Assembly: GCA_021794275.1 (NCBI GenBank)
Contig: JAJYRD010000021.1
Location: 38,101 to 102,100 of the forward strand
Length of the DNA: 64,000 nt
Reading direction: 5' to 3'
Origin: Pseudomonadota bacterium
Lineage (GTDB): Bacteria > Pseudomonadota > Gammaproteobacteria > Acidiferrobacterales > Acidiferrobacteraceae
Shown here piece after piece: positions 1 through 7,839 of the stretch (positions are counted from its first letter, which is position 1; every line of letters begins with the position of its first letter). Position numbers and translations under genes: made by a program. The notes beneath the pieces are model-generated. The model had not been told where the DNA came from, ran no database searches, and worked only from the letters and a program-made list of their open reading frames with translations.

Positions 1-2
1 GG

Positions 3-209
3 GATGTCGTGCGGCACTGCAACGAGCATCTAGAGAGTTACATGGTTCCCAAGGTCGTCCACATCGTGTCCGCGCTGCCCAAGACGGATACGGGGAAGAT
101 ACGAAAAACAGGTCTTGCCTCGCTGGCCCGGGAAAGGATGAAGGAAGCGGCGAATGGCATGGCAGGCATAAAGCAACCCCTTAAGGAAGAGCGGGAGTAT
201 ATTCGATGA
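3..209 (+). CDS. AMP-forming acyl-CoA/acyl-ACP ligase, C-terminal fragment (gene cut by window edge)
   Basis: Only the last 69 codons are present; the reading frame is open to the left edge. The visible part matches the C-terminal lid domain of adenylate-forming (ANL) enzymes: a Y-M-V-P-K segment followed by L-P-K-T-x-T-G-K-I-R-K, whose GK lysine is the catalytic lysine that closes over the acyl-adenylate. Its stop overlaps the start of the next gene (ATGA), and that gene encodes an acyl carrier protein, so the ligase probably loads an acyl or aminoacyl group onto that carrier. Family assignment is firm; substrate is unknown. Confidence 0.85.
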   Translation, partial: DVVRHCNEHLESYMVPKVVHIVSALPKTDTGKIRKTGLASLARERMKEAANGMAGIKQPLKEEREYIR

Positions 210-478
210 AAAGCGTAAGGGATCACGTCAAGGAGTACATCTCCGAGAATTTTCTGATGGGCCTAAAGGACTCGGCCATCACCGACGATGCGTCGTTCCT
301 GGATCTCGGGATAATTGACTCCACTGGGGTGATCGAGCTCATAGCGTTTCTCGAGGAAAGCTACGGGATACGAGTCGAGGATGCGGAGATGGTTCCGGAT
401 AATCTGGATAGCCTCGACGCGATTGATCGATTCATTGCCCGCAAGACCTTTGCGCGGGCCTCATCGATGACGGCGTAG
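206..478 (+). CDS. Acyl carrier protein
   Basis: A 90-residue acidic protein with the phosphopantetheine attachment motif D-S-T-G (Ser39), preceded by the hydrophobic F-L-D-L-G-I helix typical of carrier proteins. It is a stand-alone carrier inside a polysaccharide operon, directly coupled to the AMP-forming ligase upstream and followed 10 bp later by an NAD-synthase-like gene. Ligase plus private carrier suggests that an acyl or similar group is activated and transferred to a sugar, probably by one of the two acyltransferases nearby. This differs from the fatty-acid synthesis AcpP in sequence and setting. The function of the loaded group is inference. Confidence 0.88.
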   Translation: MKSVRDHVKEYISENFLMGLKDSAITDDASFLDLGIIDSTGVIELIAFLEESYGIRVEDAEMVPDNLDSLDAIDRFIARKTFARASSMTA

Positions 479-488
479 GAGCGGCAAC

Positions 489-1463
489 GTGGAATTGGCC
501 AAGGACCTGAATGGTAGTTCGCTACTCGCCATCGACTATGACCGGGCGATAGAGGATATCTCGAGGCAGTTCAAAGAGACCGTCGTCAGATTTCGTCGGC
601 GCGGAGCGGTAGTGGCCGTCTCGGGGGGCGTCGACAGCGCGGTGTGTTGCGCACTCGCGGTGCGCGCCCTGGGGCCACAGCGCGTGATTGCGCTGTTGCT
701 TCCAGAACGGGAGTCGTCGGGGGATTCAGAGCGTCTTGCCATGCAGGTGGTGGAGATGCTCGGGGTGCCGTACGAAAGAAAGGACATCACGGGGGCCTTG
801 GAGGCGCTCGGTTGTTATGAGCGACGCGATGCCGCGATCCGTTCGGTCGTGCCCGAGTACGACCGCGGCTGGCGGAATAAGCTCGTCATCGCAGGCGGCC
901 TGTCTGGCCAGTTCAACCATTTTTACTTGATTGCCGCGGGGCCCGGCGGCCAGCGGGTCGAAAGACGCTTGGGTCTCAAGGAGTATCTGGAGATCGTGGC
1001 GGCGACCAATTTCAAGCAAAGGACCCGCAAGAACGTCGAGTATTACCACGCCGATCGCCTGAACTACGTGGTGGTGGGGACCCCTAACAAGCTGGAGTAC
1101 GACCAGGGGTTCTTCGTCAAAAACGGTGATGGGGCGGCCGATATCAAGCCGATAGCCCATCTCTACAAGACCCAGATATACGGGCTCGCCCGTCACATGG
1201 GGTTGCCACGCGAGATCGTCGAATCGACGCCGACGAGTGACACCTATAGCCTGCCGCAGGAACAGGAAGACTTTTACTTTGCTCTGCCTTATGCGGAGCT
1301 GGACGTGGCGCTCGCCTATCTCGATTCGGGTCGCACTGCGGCCGAACTTGCCGGCGCCCTCGGGATCGATGAGTTGGCTGCGAAGCGCATCTATGCCGAT
1401 ATTGCCGCCAAGCGCCGTACGACTCGTTACTTACATGAAGCCCCGGTCCTCATCAAGGGGTAG
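489..1463 (+). CDS. NAD(+) synthase family ATP pyrophosphatase in polysaccharide operon
   Basis: GTG start, 324 residues, longer than the roughly 270 residues of stand-alone NadE. The PP-loop S-G-G-V-D-S lies at residues 45–50. Further NadE signatures follow: G-T-P-N-K-x-E, N-G-D-G-A-A-D-I and L-Y-K-T-Q. There is no glutaminase domain, so it would use ammonia or receive it from a partner. Its place between a carrier protein and an acetyltransferase in a polysaccharide operon makes a dedicated amidation role (for example of a sugar acid or a carrier-bound acid) as plausible as NAD synthesis. An extra block around residues 100–165 (aromatic and Arg-rich) distinguishes it from housekeeping NadE. 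Fold assignment is strong; the reaction is open. Confidence 0.75.
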   Translation: MELAKDLNGSSLLAIDYDRAIEDISRQFKETVVRFRRRGAVVAVSGGVDSAVCCALAVRALGPQRVIALLLPERESSGDSERLAMQVVEMLGVPYERKDITGALEALGCYERRDAAIRSVVPEYDRGWRNKLVIAGGLSGQFNHFYLIAAGPGGQRVERRLGLKEYLEIVAATNFKQRTRKNVEYYHADRLNYVVVGTPNKLEYDQGFFVKNGDGAADIKPIAHLYKTQIYGLARHMGLPREIVESTPTSDTYSLPQEQEDFYFALPYAELDVALAYLDSGRTAAELAGALGIDELAAKRIYADIAAKRRTTRYLHEAPVLIKG

Positions 1464-1473
1464 TGGGAACAGT

Positions 1474-2076
1474 ATGCGATACCGGATGAAGGCCGTGACA
1501 GTGTGGGTGGCCCACTTCTTCACATGGCCTTTTTGGGTTCCCTCGATCGTGGCTTATCGCGGATTCGGGTCGGAACGGCTTTTTGATGTCTCGGCGAAAC
1601 TGTTAAGCCTTTGGCCAGGACGCATCGGTCAGTTTCTACGCGCATCCTTTTACATGCGCACGCTCAAGGCCTGTCATTACGATCTTGCAGTCGGGTTCGG
1701 TTCGTTTTTTTCGCATCCCGAGGCGGAGGTCGGAAAGGGGGTTGGCATAGGAAGCTTTAGTATCGTCGGAACCGCGCGGCTCGGGGACGGGGTCATGGTG
1801 GCGAGCCGAGTGTCGGTGTTGAGCGGGAAATATCAGCACGGCGGTGGCCGACGTGGGCGAGATTTCCGGGGTAATGAGCTCAAGTTGGAGCCGGTCCGGG
1901 TGGGTGATGGATCTTGGCTTGGTGAGGGTTCTCTCATCATGGCGGATATCGGTTGTCGATGCATCGTATCGGCCGGGAGTGTCGTGACCAAGCCCATGCC
2001 CGACGACTCGACGGCCGTGGGGAATCCAGCGCGATTCTTGCGCTACACGGACAAGCCCGAGGCCGTGGCGGGCTAG
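1474..2076 (+). CDS. Hexapeptide-repeat acyltransferase (left-handed beta-helix)
   Basis: 200 residues from the ATG at 1474. An in-frame extension to 1237 would overlap the upstream gene by more than 200 bp and carries no family sequence, so it is excluded. After a hydrophobic N-terminal stretch come hexapeptide repeats (V-G-K-G-V-G-I-G, A-R-L-G-D-G-V, V-R-V-G-D-G-S-W-L-G-E-G) and the closing S-A-G-S-V-V-T-K-x-M-P then V-G-N-P-A-R turn typical of serine- or maltose-O-acetyltransferase relatives. It probably O- or N-acylates a sugar of the exopolysaccharide, possibly using the acyl carrier encoded upstream. Confidence 0.82.
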   Translation: MRYRMKAVTVWVAHFFTWPFWVPSIVAYRGFGSERLFDVSAKLLSLWPGRIGQFLRASFYMRTLKACHYDLAVGFGSFFSHPEAEVGKGVGIGSFSIVGTARLGDGVMVASRVSVLSGKYQHGGGRRGRDFRGNELKLEPVRVGDGSWLGEGSLIMADIGCRCIVSAGSVVTKPMPDDSTAVGNPARFLRYTDKPEAVAG

Positions 2077-2186
2077 TAGGCTGCTTTAGCCCACGGATGG
2101 GCGGAGAAGATTATGGATAGCAGACGGGCGGGATGCCTGGTAGGTCAGGGTGGGGCGGCAGGCCGCCGTACCGAAGCGGGGGTCGG

Positions 2187-3551
2187 GTGACGCTCCGAGA
2201 GATCATTCGTTACGCTGGCACCCTGTATGGGGCGAGCGTCGCGGCTTCGGTCGTGACTTTTGGATTGACGATCCTCATAAGCCGGGACATTTCGCGCGCG
2301 GATCTCGGGGTGTATGGCCTTTTTCAGGCCTACTTCCTGTTTGGCGCCTACGCATCGAGCTTCGGCCTCGCACCTGCGACCGTGAGATGGGTCGCAGGGG
2401 GTACGGTGGATGATGGCGAGTTCCTGGCGTTCATTTCCTTGCGTCTGCTCGGAATATCCGTGCTGCTGTATGTGGCGGCGGCGATCGCCTACGTATTGGC
2501 ATTCAAGATCCTGGCGGCGGCGCTCTTTGCTCTGCCCGCCTACCAGATATTCAATGTCGGCTTGAGTGCGGCCCGCGCCCGCTTATGGAGGCGCCGCGAG
2601 GCCGCGCTGCTCGTGTTCGCGTCACTTGCGACGTCCGCCTGGATATTCGCGCTGCTCATGACCGACCATAGTTATTGGGCGCCTATCGTAGGTCAGGTTC
2701 TGGGGGCCTACACCACCGCTTTGGTGATGGTGGTCTATATGCTCATGCAGGGTCTGCCGCGATTGCGTTGGCCGGGGGCGTGGCGGCGGGCGTTTTGGGG
2801 GACGGCGCTGCCGGTGTTCCTGGGTTCGTCCGTGTTTGCCGTAGGCGAGCTCGCCGACCGGCTCGTCATCCGCCATGTTCTTGGTTTGCGGGCGCTCGGC
2901 GTCTATGTGTTGGCGCTCACCCTGTTCAATCTGTTGAACAAGCCCGTCCATATGCTGTCGCGCGTCTTGCTGTCGCATTTTTCGCAAGCCGGCGACGGCC
3001 AGGGCCACGCCAAGGCGCTGGAGATCGTGCGCATCAACTTGGCCGTGCTTCCGCTCATGGGGCTTGCCGCGGCTGCCATCTTGCCGTGGGCCATGCCGCT
3101 TGTGCTGAATCGCAATTACGGGCAGGCCTTTCCTGTCTTCGCCGCCTTGACCGCCGTGATCCTGGTCAAGGCCGTCGAACTCGTGCAGTCGAGTGTGGCG
3201 GTGGCCCGGGACTCGGCCATGAGCAATTTTCGCGCCCAGGTAGTCGCGCTCGTCGCGTATGCCGTGCCCGTATTCTTCCTGGCGCGGAGTTTCGGTCTGA
3301 TCGGTGTCGCGTGGGCCGTCGTCCTGCGATGGACCGTGCTCGCCGTGGTCCAGAGGTTCGACATGAAGCGCCGCGGTGTCGAAGTGCCGCCATCCCATCT
3401 GTTGGTGCGTGCGAGCGTGGCTTATCTCGTGGCACTCGCGTTTTTCCCGGTCGCCCCGTGGTTCATGGGTATTGCTTACCTGGGGCTTGGAATGGCGCTG
3501 CGGGTCTGGTCCGCACCACGTTCCTGGCGCCCCGCTATGCGCCGGATCTAG
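2187..3551 (+). CDS. Oligosaccharide flippase (Wzx/MVF-type)
   Basis: A 454-residue multi-spanning membrane protein with about 12 hydrophobic segments, no large soluble domain, and the N-terminal pattern of polysaccharide flippases (Y-A-G-T-L-Y-G followed by a long helix and S-R-D-I-S-R-A-D-L-G-V-Y-G). It would move lipid-linked repeat units across the inner membrane. GTG at 2187 is chosen because the 18 codons upstream to an ATG at 2133 encode a Gly/Arg/Pro-rich stretch without family character; neither start has a strong ribosome binding site. It sits next to the polymerase/ligase gene, as expected for a Wzx/Wzy pathway. Confidence 0.85.
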   Translation: MTLREIIRYAGTLYGASVAASVVTFGLTILISRDISRADLGVYGLFQAYFLFGAYASSFGLAPATVRWVAGGTVDDGEFLAFISLRLLGISVLLYVAAAIAYVLAFKILAAALFALPAYQIFNVGLSAARARLWRRREAALLVFASLATSAWIFALLMTDHSYWAPIVGQVLGAYTTALVMVVYMLMQGLPRLRWPGAWRRAFWGTALPVFLGSSVFAVGELADRLVIRHVLGLRALGVYVLALTLFNLLNKPVHMLSRVLLSHFSQAGDGQGHAKALEIVRINLAVLPLMGLAAAAILPWAMPLVLNRNYGQAFPVFAALTAVILVKAVELVQSSVAVARDSAMSNFRAQVVALVAYAVPVFFLARSFGLIGVAWAVVLRWTVLAVVQRFDMKRRGVEVPPSHLLVRASVAYLVALAFFPVAPWFMGIAYLGLGMALRVWSAPRSWRPAMRRI

Positions 3552-3578
3552 AGCTGAATCGATAAGGAGGGACAAGAA

Positions 3579-4862
3579 ATGCTGATGCCACAAATGGCGC
3601 GAACGAAATCCGGACCGGGCGGCACGTCTCGTCCCTGGGAGGTGGGTCGCGTCATAGAGACGCCCCTGGCAAATCGACTCACGTTGGCCTCGATGTTCGT
3701 ATTTCTGGCGAAGATCGGGAATCTGCCGCATCTAGGCCATTTCGAGATCGGCAAAATCCTGATCGGGCTCTCGGTTCTCGCCTTGCTCTTTGAGGGTGGT
3801 GGCTGGAAGGAGGGTGTGCTGGGCCACCCCATAATGCGGTCGTATCTCGGGCTCTTTACCATCGGTCTCTTGACGATCCCCATAGCTGTTTGGCCAGGCG
3901 GAAGTGCGCACTTTCTGTTTGGAAACTATTTGAAGGACATGGTCCTCGTGATCTTGTTGATCGTGACCACGCGCACCCCGCGTGATGTGCGCCGCATGTT
4001 GTGGACGGTCATAGTGAATACTCTGATATTGGATGCGATCTTGCTGCATTATGGCGATCAAAAGATCACGATCGTTCATCTTGGGAAAAACGAGATCGCC
4101 ATGACCTCGGTGATCGCATTCGGCATGCTCCTTGGGCTGCCGGCTGCGGGTATAGGCAAGATCCTGAAATGGGCTGCTGGCATCATGCTGGTCGTGGGCA
4201 TATTCATGAGCGTCTCGCGCGGAAGCTATCTGGGCGTGTCGGCGGTCCTTATGCTCTATATGTTCATGCGCTTTGGGCGGCGCGCAGGCCTTGCCGTGGC
4301 GGGATCGGCCGTGGTTGCGTTCTCACTGCTCGTGGGCGCCTACCAATTCGGGCCGCCCAAGGTTCACCACGCGATAAGCACCCTAATACACATCAATAGG
4401 GACTACAACCTGACCGCACGCACCGGTCGTATAGCAATCTGGAAGCGCGGCCTCAAGATCGTCAAAGAGCATCCCTTGGGCGTCGGCATGCGCAACTTCC
4501 CGATCGCCGAAGGGCATTTGGTCGAAGACGTGATAGGGGAACGGTGGATGGATGCCCATAACGCGCTTCTCGAAGTGACGGCGGAGCTTGGGATACTGGG
4601 CGGCATAGTCTTCCTGACCCTGTTGAAGCGGGGCATGCAGGCCGCCAACAGGCTCCGTAAGAACGAGGAGATGGAGGAGATGGCGCGCGTCGGACTTTCG
4701 ATGGTGTTGGCGCTTTTCGGATACTTCGTGACCGCGTCGTTCCTGTCGGAGGCCTATGCCGTGATCTTGTATATCCAGATGGCGGCGATCATCTCCGCCG
4801 ACCGCGTGTACAGCTATATGATGATGAGGAAAGGCCATGTCGTATCTCGATCGGGTGCGTAG
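3579..4862 (+). CDS. O-antigen ligase / Wzy-type polymerase family membrane protein
   Basis: 427 residues with a clear ribosome binding site (AAGGAGGG) upstream of the ATG. There are about 10 membrane segments and a large periplasmic loop containing R-T-G-R-I-A-I-W and E-H-P-L-G-V-G, the pattern conserved in the Wzy_C/O-antigen ligase superfamily, where the loop Arg and His act in glycan transfer. Downstream of the flippase it most likely polymerises or ligates the exported repeat units. It overlaps the next gene by 26 bp, so the two are translationally coupled. Whether it is a polymerase or a ligase cannot be told from sequence. Confidence 0.85.
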   Translation: MLMPQMARTKSGPGGTSRPWEVGRVIETPLANRLTLASMFVFLAKIGNLPHLGHFEIGKILIGLSVLALLFEGGGWKEGVLGHPIMRSYLGLFTIGLLTIPIAVWPGGSAHFLFGNYLKDMVLVILLIVTTRTPRDVRRMLWTVIVNTLILDAILLHYGDQKITIVHLGKNEIAMTSVIAFGMLLGLPAAGIGKILKWAAGIMLVVGIFMSVSRGSYLGVSAVLMLYMFMRFGRRAGLAVAGSAVVAFSLLVGAYQFGPPKVHHAISTLIHINRDYNLTARTGRIAIWKRGLKIVKEHPLGVGMRNFPIAEGHLVEDVIGERWMDAHNALLEVTAELGILGGIVFLTLLKRGMQAANRLRKNEEMEEMARVGLSMVLALFGYFVTASFLSEAYAVILYIQMAAIISADRVYSYMMMRKGHVVSRSGA

Positions 4863-5562
4863 GCGCGAAGGGCGCGTGGCAGACGCTCTGTATCGTGGCT
4901 ACAAGGGGATGCAGCGGATGAACATGCCCGAGATCCCGTTTCTCTATGGAGTATTGGCCAAGGAGCGAATGGCGCGCCGGCATGTCGGAGGGTGGCTCAA
5001 GCGGAAGTTCTACGACGAACCGCTGTTCCGTCGGCAATGCCACTCCTGCGGACATGGACTATGCCTGTTCGATGGAATCCCGTCGGTCTGGGGCGGCCTC
5101 TGCGTCGAGCTCGGTGACAACGTTGTGATGCACGGAACCTCCACCCTGGTCGGCGCGAAGGTGTTTGATAATCCCCGGCTCGTGATCGGGGACCGGAGTC
5201 ATTGCGGATCGTACTTCTCGGTATCAGTAGGCGCGGACATCATCATAGGCTCGGATGTGCTGATCGCAAACAGGGTGTCTCTGTTCGCCTATGACAGCCA
5301 CCCGCGGGATGCGGTCGCGAGGGCCGCGGGTCTGCCCGCCGAGCCTGCAAGCAGCCGACCGATAGTCATCGAGGATGGGGCGTGGATTTGCATGGGATCC
5401 ATCATTCTGAAGGGTGTGACGGTCGGGGAAAATGCGATCGTCGCGGCGGGCTCTGTGGTGGTGGAGGATGTCCCGCCCAACAGCGTGGTGGGCGGCAATC
5501 CTGCGCGCGTGCTCGCGGGTCCCTCGGGCACATCGCGGCAGGCGCGAACAAGGCGAGTTTGA
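4837..5562 (+). CDS. Hexapeptide-repeat acetyltransferase, second copy in operon
   Basis: 241 residues. An N-terminal region of about 75 residues rich in charged and aromatic amino acids precedes a left-handed beta-helix domain: V-S-V-G-A-D-I-I-I-G-S-D-V-L-I-A, then a H-P-R-D catalytic-type loop, G-A-W-I-C-M-G-S-I-I-L-K-G-V-T-V-G-E-N, and V-G-G-N-P-A-R. This is the maltose/galactoside O-acetyltransferase layout with acetyl-CoA bound between helices of the trimer. It differs from the 1474–2076 protein, so the polymer may be acylated at two positions. Acceptor sugar unknown. Confidence 0.83.
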   Translation: MSYLDRVRRREGRVADALYRGYKGMQRMNMPEIPFLYGVLAKERMARRHVGGWLKRKFYDEPLFRRQCHSCGHGLCLFDGIPSVWGGLCVELGDNVVMHGTSTLVGAKVFDNPRLVIGDRSHCGSYFSVSVGADIIIGSDVLIANRVSLFAYDSHPRDAVARAAGLPAEPASSRPIVIEDGAWICMGSIILKGVTVGENAIVAAGSVVVEDVPPNSVVGGNPARVLAGPSGTSRQARTRRV

Positions 5563-5563
5563 C

Positions 5564-6718
5564 ATGAGCGTGCCGATACTCGCGCGTTATCCACGGATAG
5601 GCACGGTGCCACGTATCGTCGTCCTGATATCGACGCGCATCGTGGGTGGCCCGGCGAAAGGGCTTTTGCAGGTCATTCCGGAGTTGCGCAGGCGCGGACG
5701 TTTTGAGGTGGTTTTGTGCACATTTGCCGATCGGAAGGGGCCGGATTCGCCGTTCATGCTCGCGGCGCGGGAACGGGGCATCCGCGTCAACGTCCTGCAT
5801 CAGCGGCATCACTGGGATCTTGGGCCGTTAAAGGAGCTGCGGGAACTCGTTGAACCGGCGGGGACGATCATTCAGACCCACGGCTACAAGGAGGCGGTGT
5901 TCGGGCTTGCGGTAAAGCGGCTCTCCGGACGCCCCTGGATCGCCTTCCTGCACGGCACAACCGAGGAGAATCTCAAAGTGCGTCTTTATCACCGCCTTGA
6001 TCAAGAGCTGACCAAGCACGCAGACGCGATAGTGTCGGTTTCGCGGGAGCTCGCCGAACGGACGGTCGGGCCCCGCCATAGAGCCAAGCTCACGATCATA
6101 GAGAACGCTGTTGAGCGCCCGCCCCAGGAATCGCTCGTGCCGCGCCGGACCCTGCGGCAGGCATGGCAGGCTAAGGGGTGGGTGATCGGCTGTATAGGGC
6201 GACTGAGTCATGAAAAGGGCCAGGCGCAGCTCATCGAGGCCGCGGGAAGACTCGTAAGGCAGGGCGCGCTTTTTACGCTTGTATTGGCGGGGGACGGGCC
6301 GGATCGCGATCTATTGCAGGAAAAGGCTCAGACCGAAGGTGTAGGCGCGCATGTGCGGTTTCTCGGGCATATGCCGCGCATGGACGAGATCTATGCCAAC
6401 CTCGATATGTTGGTGCTGCCGTCGCATCGGGAGGGCATGCCGAATGTCATATTGGAGGCCATGCAATGGCGCCTGCCGATCGTGTCGACCGCGGTGGGCG
6501 CCGTCCCGGAGATGCTCGTGAACGGGGTCTCTGGCTTGTTGGTGCGCCCAGGGGATCCCATATCGCTCGCGCGGGCGATCGCGGCCTTTATGGGCGATCC
6601 GGAGAAGGCCGCACGTATGGGGCGCAAGGCCTATGAGGCGCTCTATCCGCGCTTCTCGCCCGAGCGCCGCGCCGAAAAATTCGAGAGCCTTTATAATCGT
6701 GTTTTGGAGGCGGTATGA
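5564..6718 (+). CDS. Glycosyltransferase family 4
   Basis: 384 residues from the ATG at 5564; it directly follows the previous stop. GT-B fold: the N-terminal domain begins R-I-V-V-L-I-S-T-R-I-V-G-G-P-A-K-G, and the C-terminal domain has G-R-L-S-H-E-K-G and the E-x7-E motif within E-G-M-P-N-V-I-L-E-A-M (Glu290 and Glu298) that binds the nucleotide-sugar donor. It is a cytoplasmic or peripheral-membrane retaining transferase. Its stop overlaps the next gene by 4 bp. Donor and linkage cannot be deduced. Confidence 0.87.
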   Translation: MSVPILARYPRIGTVPRIVVLISTRIVGGPAKGLLQVIPELRRRGRFEVVLCTFADRKGPDSPFMLAARERGIRVNVLHQRHHWDLGPLKELRELVEPAGTIIQTHGYKEAVFGLAVKRLSGRPWIAFLHGTTEENLKVRLYHRLDQELTKHADAIVSVSRELAERTVGPRHRAKLTIIENAVERPPQESLVPRRTLRQAWQAKGWVIGCIGRLSHEKGQAQLIEAAGRLVRQGALFTLVLAGDGPDRDLLQEKAQTEGVGAHVRFLGHMPRMDEIYANLDMLVLPSHREGMPNVILEAMQWRLPIVSTAVGAVPEMLVNGVSGLLVRPGDPISLARAIAAFMGDPEKAARMGRKAYEALYPRFSPERRAEKFESLYNRVLEAV

Positions 6719-7839
6719 GCGTGGTCTTTTGGGCCGCTCTTGGTTTTACGGTCTATACGTATGCGGGTTATCCCTGTCTGTTATGGGTCTTGGCGCGGCT
6801 AAAGCGCCCCCCGACCACCTACCTGTGGGGTGACTCGCTCCCCAGGGTCGCAGTCGTGATTCCGGCGTATAACGAGGAATCTGTGATCGCCGATAAGTTA
6901 CGCATGGTGCTTGCCTCGCGCTACCCGCACGATCTTCTGCGGGTGCTCGTGGTGTCCGATGGTTCTGCCGACGGAACCCTCGCCGCCGCCCAGTCGGTGT
7001 CCGACCCGCGCCTCACCGTGATCGGGAAGACGATGCGGTCGGGCAAGATGGCGACCGTCAACTACGCCATGAGTCTTGTCTCCGAGCCCATAGTCATCAT
7101 GACCGATGCCGGGGAACAGTTCGACGAAGATACCATTCCGCGTCTTGTCGCGCGCTTTGCAGACCCGTCCATGGGCGCGGTCTCCGGGGAACTCGGGCTT
7201 GTGGCCTTGCATACCGGATTTAGTCGCAGCCTCGGGGCTTATTGGCGCTACGAGAAGGCGATTCGCGCCCTGGAGGCGATCGTAGGGTCGGTGGTCGGGG
7301 TGACAGGGCCGGTTTACGCCATGCGCCGCGCGCTGTTTCGGCCCATGCCGACTGACACCATTCTGGATGATCTCGCAATTCCGCTTGAGGTCATAAAGCA
7401 GGGTTATCGGGTGGGCTACGAGCGCACCGCATTGGCTTTCGAGAGGGCCACGCAGCTTAGCAGTCACGAGTTCGTGCGTAAGCGCCGCACACTCGCCGGA
7501 AACTATCAGGCCATAGGGCGTTACTGGCGCCTCTTATTGCCAGGGAGCCCGATCGCTTGGCAGTTTTGGTCACACAAGGTGTTCCGGCTGCTGGTACCCT
7601 ATGCGCTCGTCACCATGCTCTTGACCACGGCCGGCCTGCCCGCGGCCATGCGCGTCATCGTGTTTGCCGCCCAAGGCCTCTTCTATGGTCTTGCGCTCAC
7701 GGCAGTCTTCGTGCGTCGCTCTGAGCGGCCTTGGCTTAATATTCCTTATACGTTCTGCGTGTTGAACTGGGCCGCCATCGCCGGTTCCTACCACTATCTC
7801 GCGGGACGCATGTCGGTGCAGTGGGAGAAGGTCAAGTGA
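6715..7839 (+). CDS. Membrane-anchored glycosyltransferase family 2
   Basis: 374 residues. An N-terminal membrane helix (residues 1–25) precedes a GT-A domain with V-V-I-P-A-Y-N-E-E, V-V-S-D-G-S-A-D-G-T, a T-D-A-G metal-site equivalent of DXD, and a D-D-L-A-I-P acid region. Hydrophobic segments at the C terminus (about 285–365) give the topology of processive or polyprenyl-linked GT2 enzymes such as hyaluronan/cellulose-synthase relatives. It could start or extend the repeat unit at the membrane. ATGA overlap with the upstream gene and TGATG overlap with the downstream gene. Confidence 0.86.
   Translation: MSVVFWAALGFTVYTYAGYPCLLWVLARLKRPPTTYLWGDSLPRVAVVIPAYNEESVIADKLRMVLASRYPHDLLRVLVVSDGSADGTLAAAQSVSDPRLTVIGKTMRSGKMATVNYAMSLVSEPIVIMTDAGEQFDEDTIPRLVARFADPSMGAVSGELGLVALHTGFSRSLGAYWRYEKAIRALEAIVGSVVGVTGPVYAMRRALFRPMPTDTILDDLAIPLEVIKQGYRVGYERTALAFERATQLSSHEFVRKRRTLAGNYQAIGRYWRLLLPGSPIAWQFWSHKVFRLLVPYALVTMLLTTAGLPAAMRVIVFAAQGLFYGLALTAVFVRRSERPWLNIPYTFCVLNWAAIAGSYHYLAGRMSVQWEKVK

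Noticed and set aside
1237..1473. Longer N terminus for the first hexapeptide acyltransferase
   Set aside because: It would overlap the NAD-synthase-like gene by over 200 bp and is arginine-rich noise; ATG 1474 gives a normal start.
2675..3565. A 296-codon plus-strand open frame within the flippase gene
   Set aside because: Out of frame with the flippase, arginine/glycine-rich shadow typical of high-GC DNA; the membrane protein frame is clearly the real one.
2622..3731. A 369-codon minus-strand open frame opposite the flippase and polymerase genes
   Set aside because: His/Arg/Gln-rich antisense shadow, no family pattern or ribosome site.
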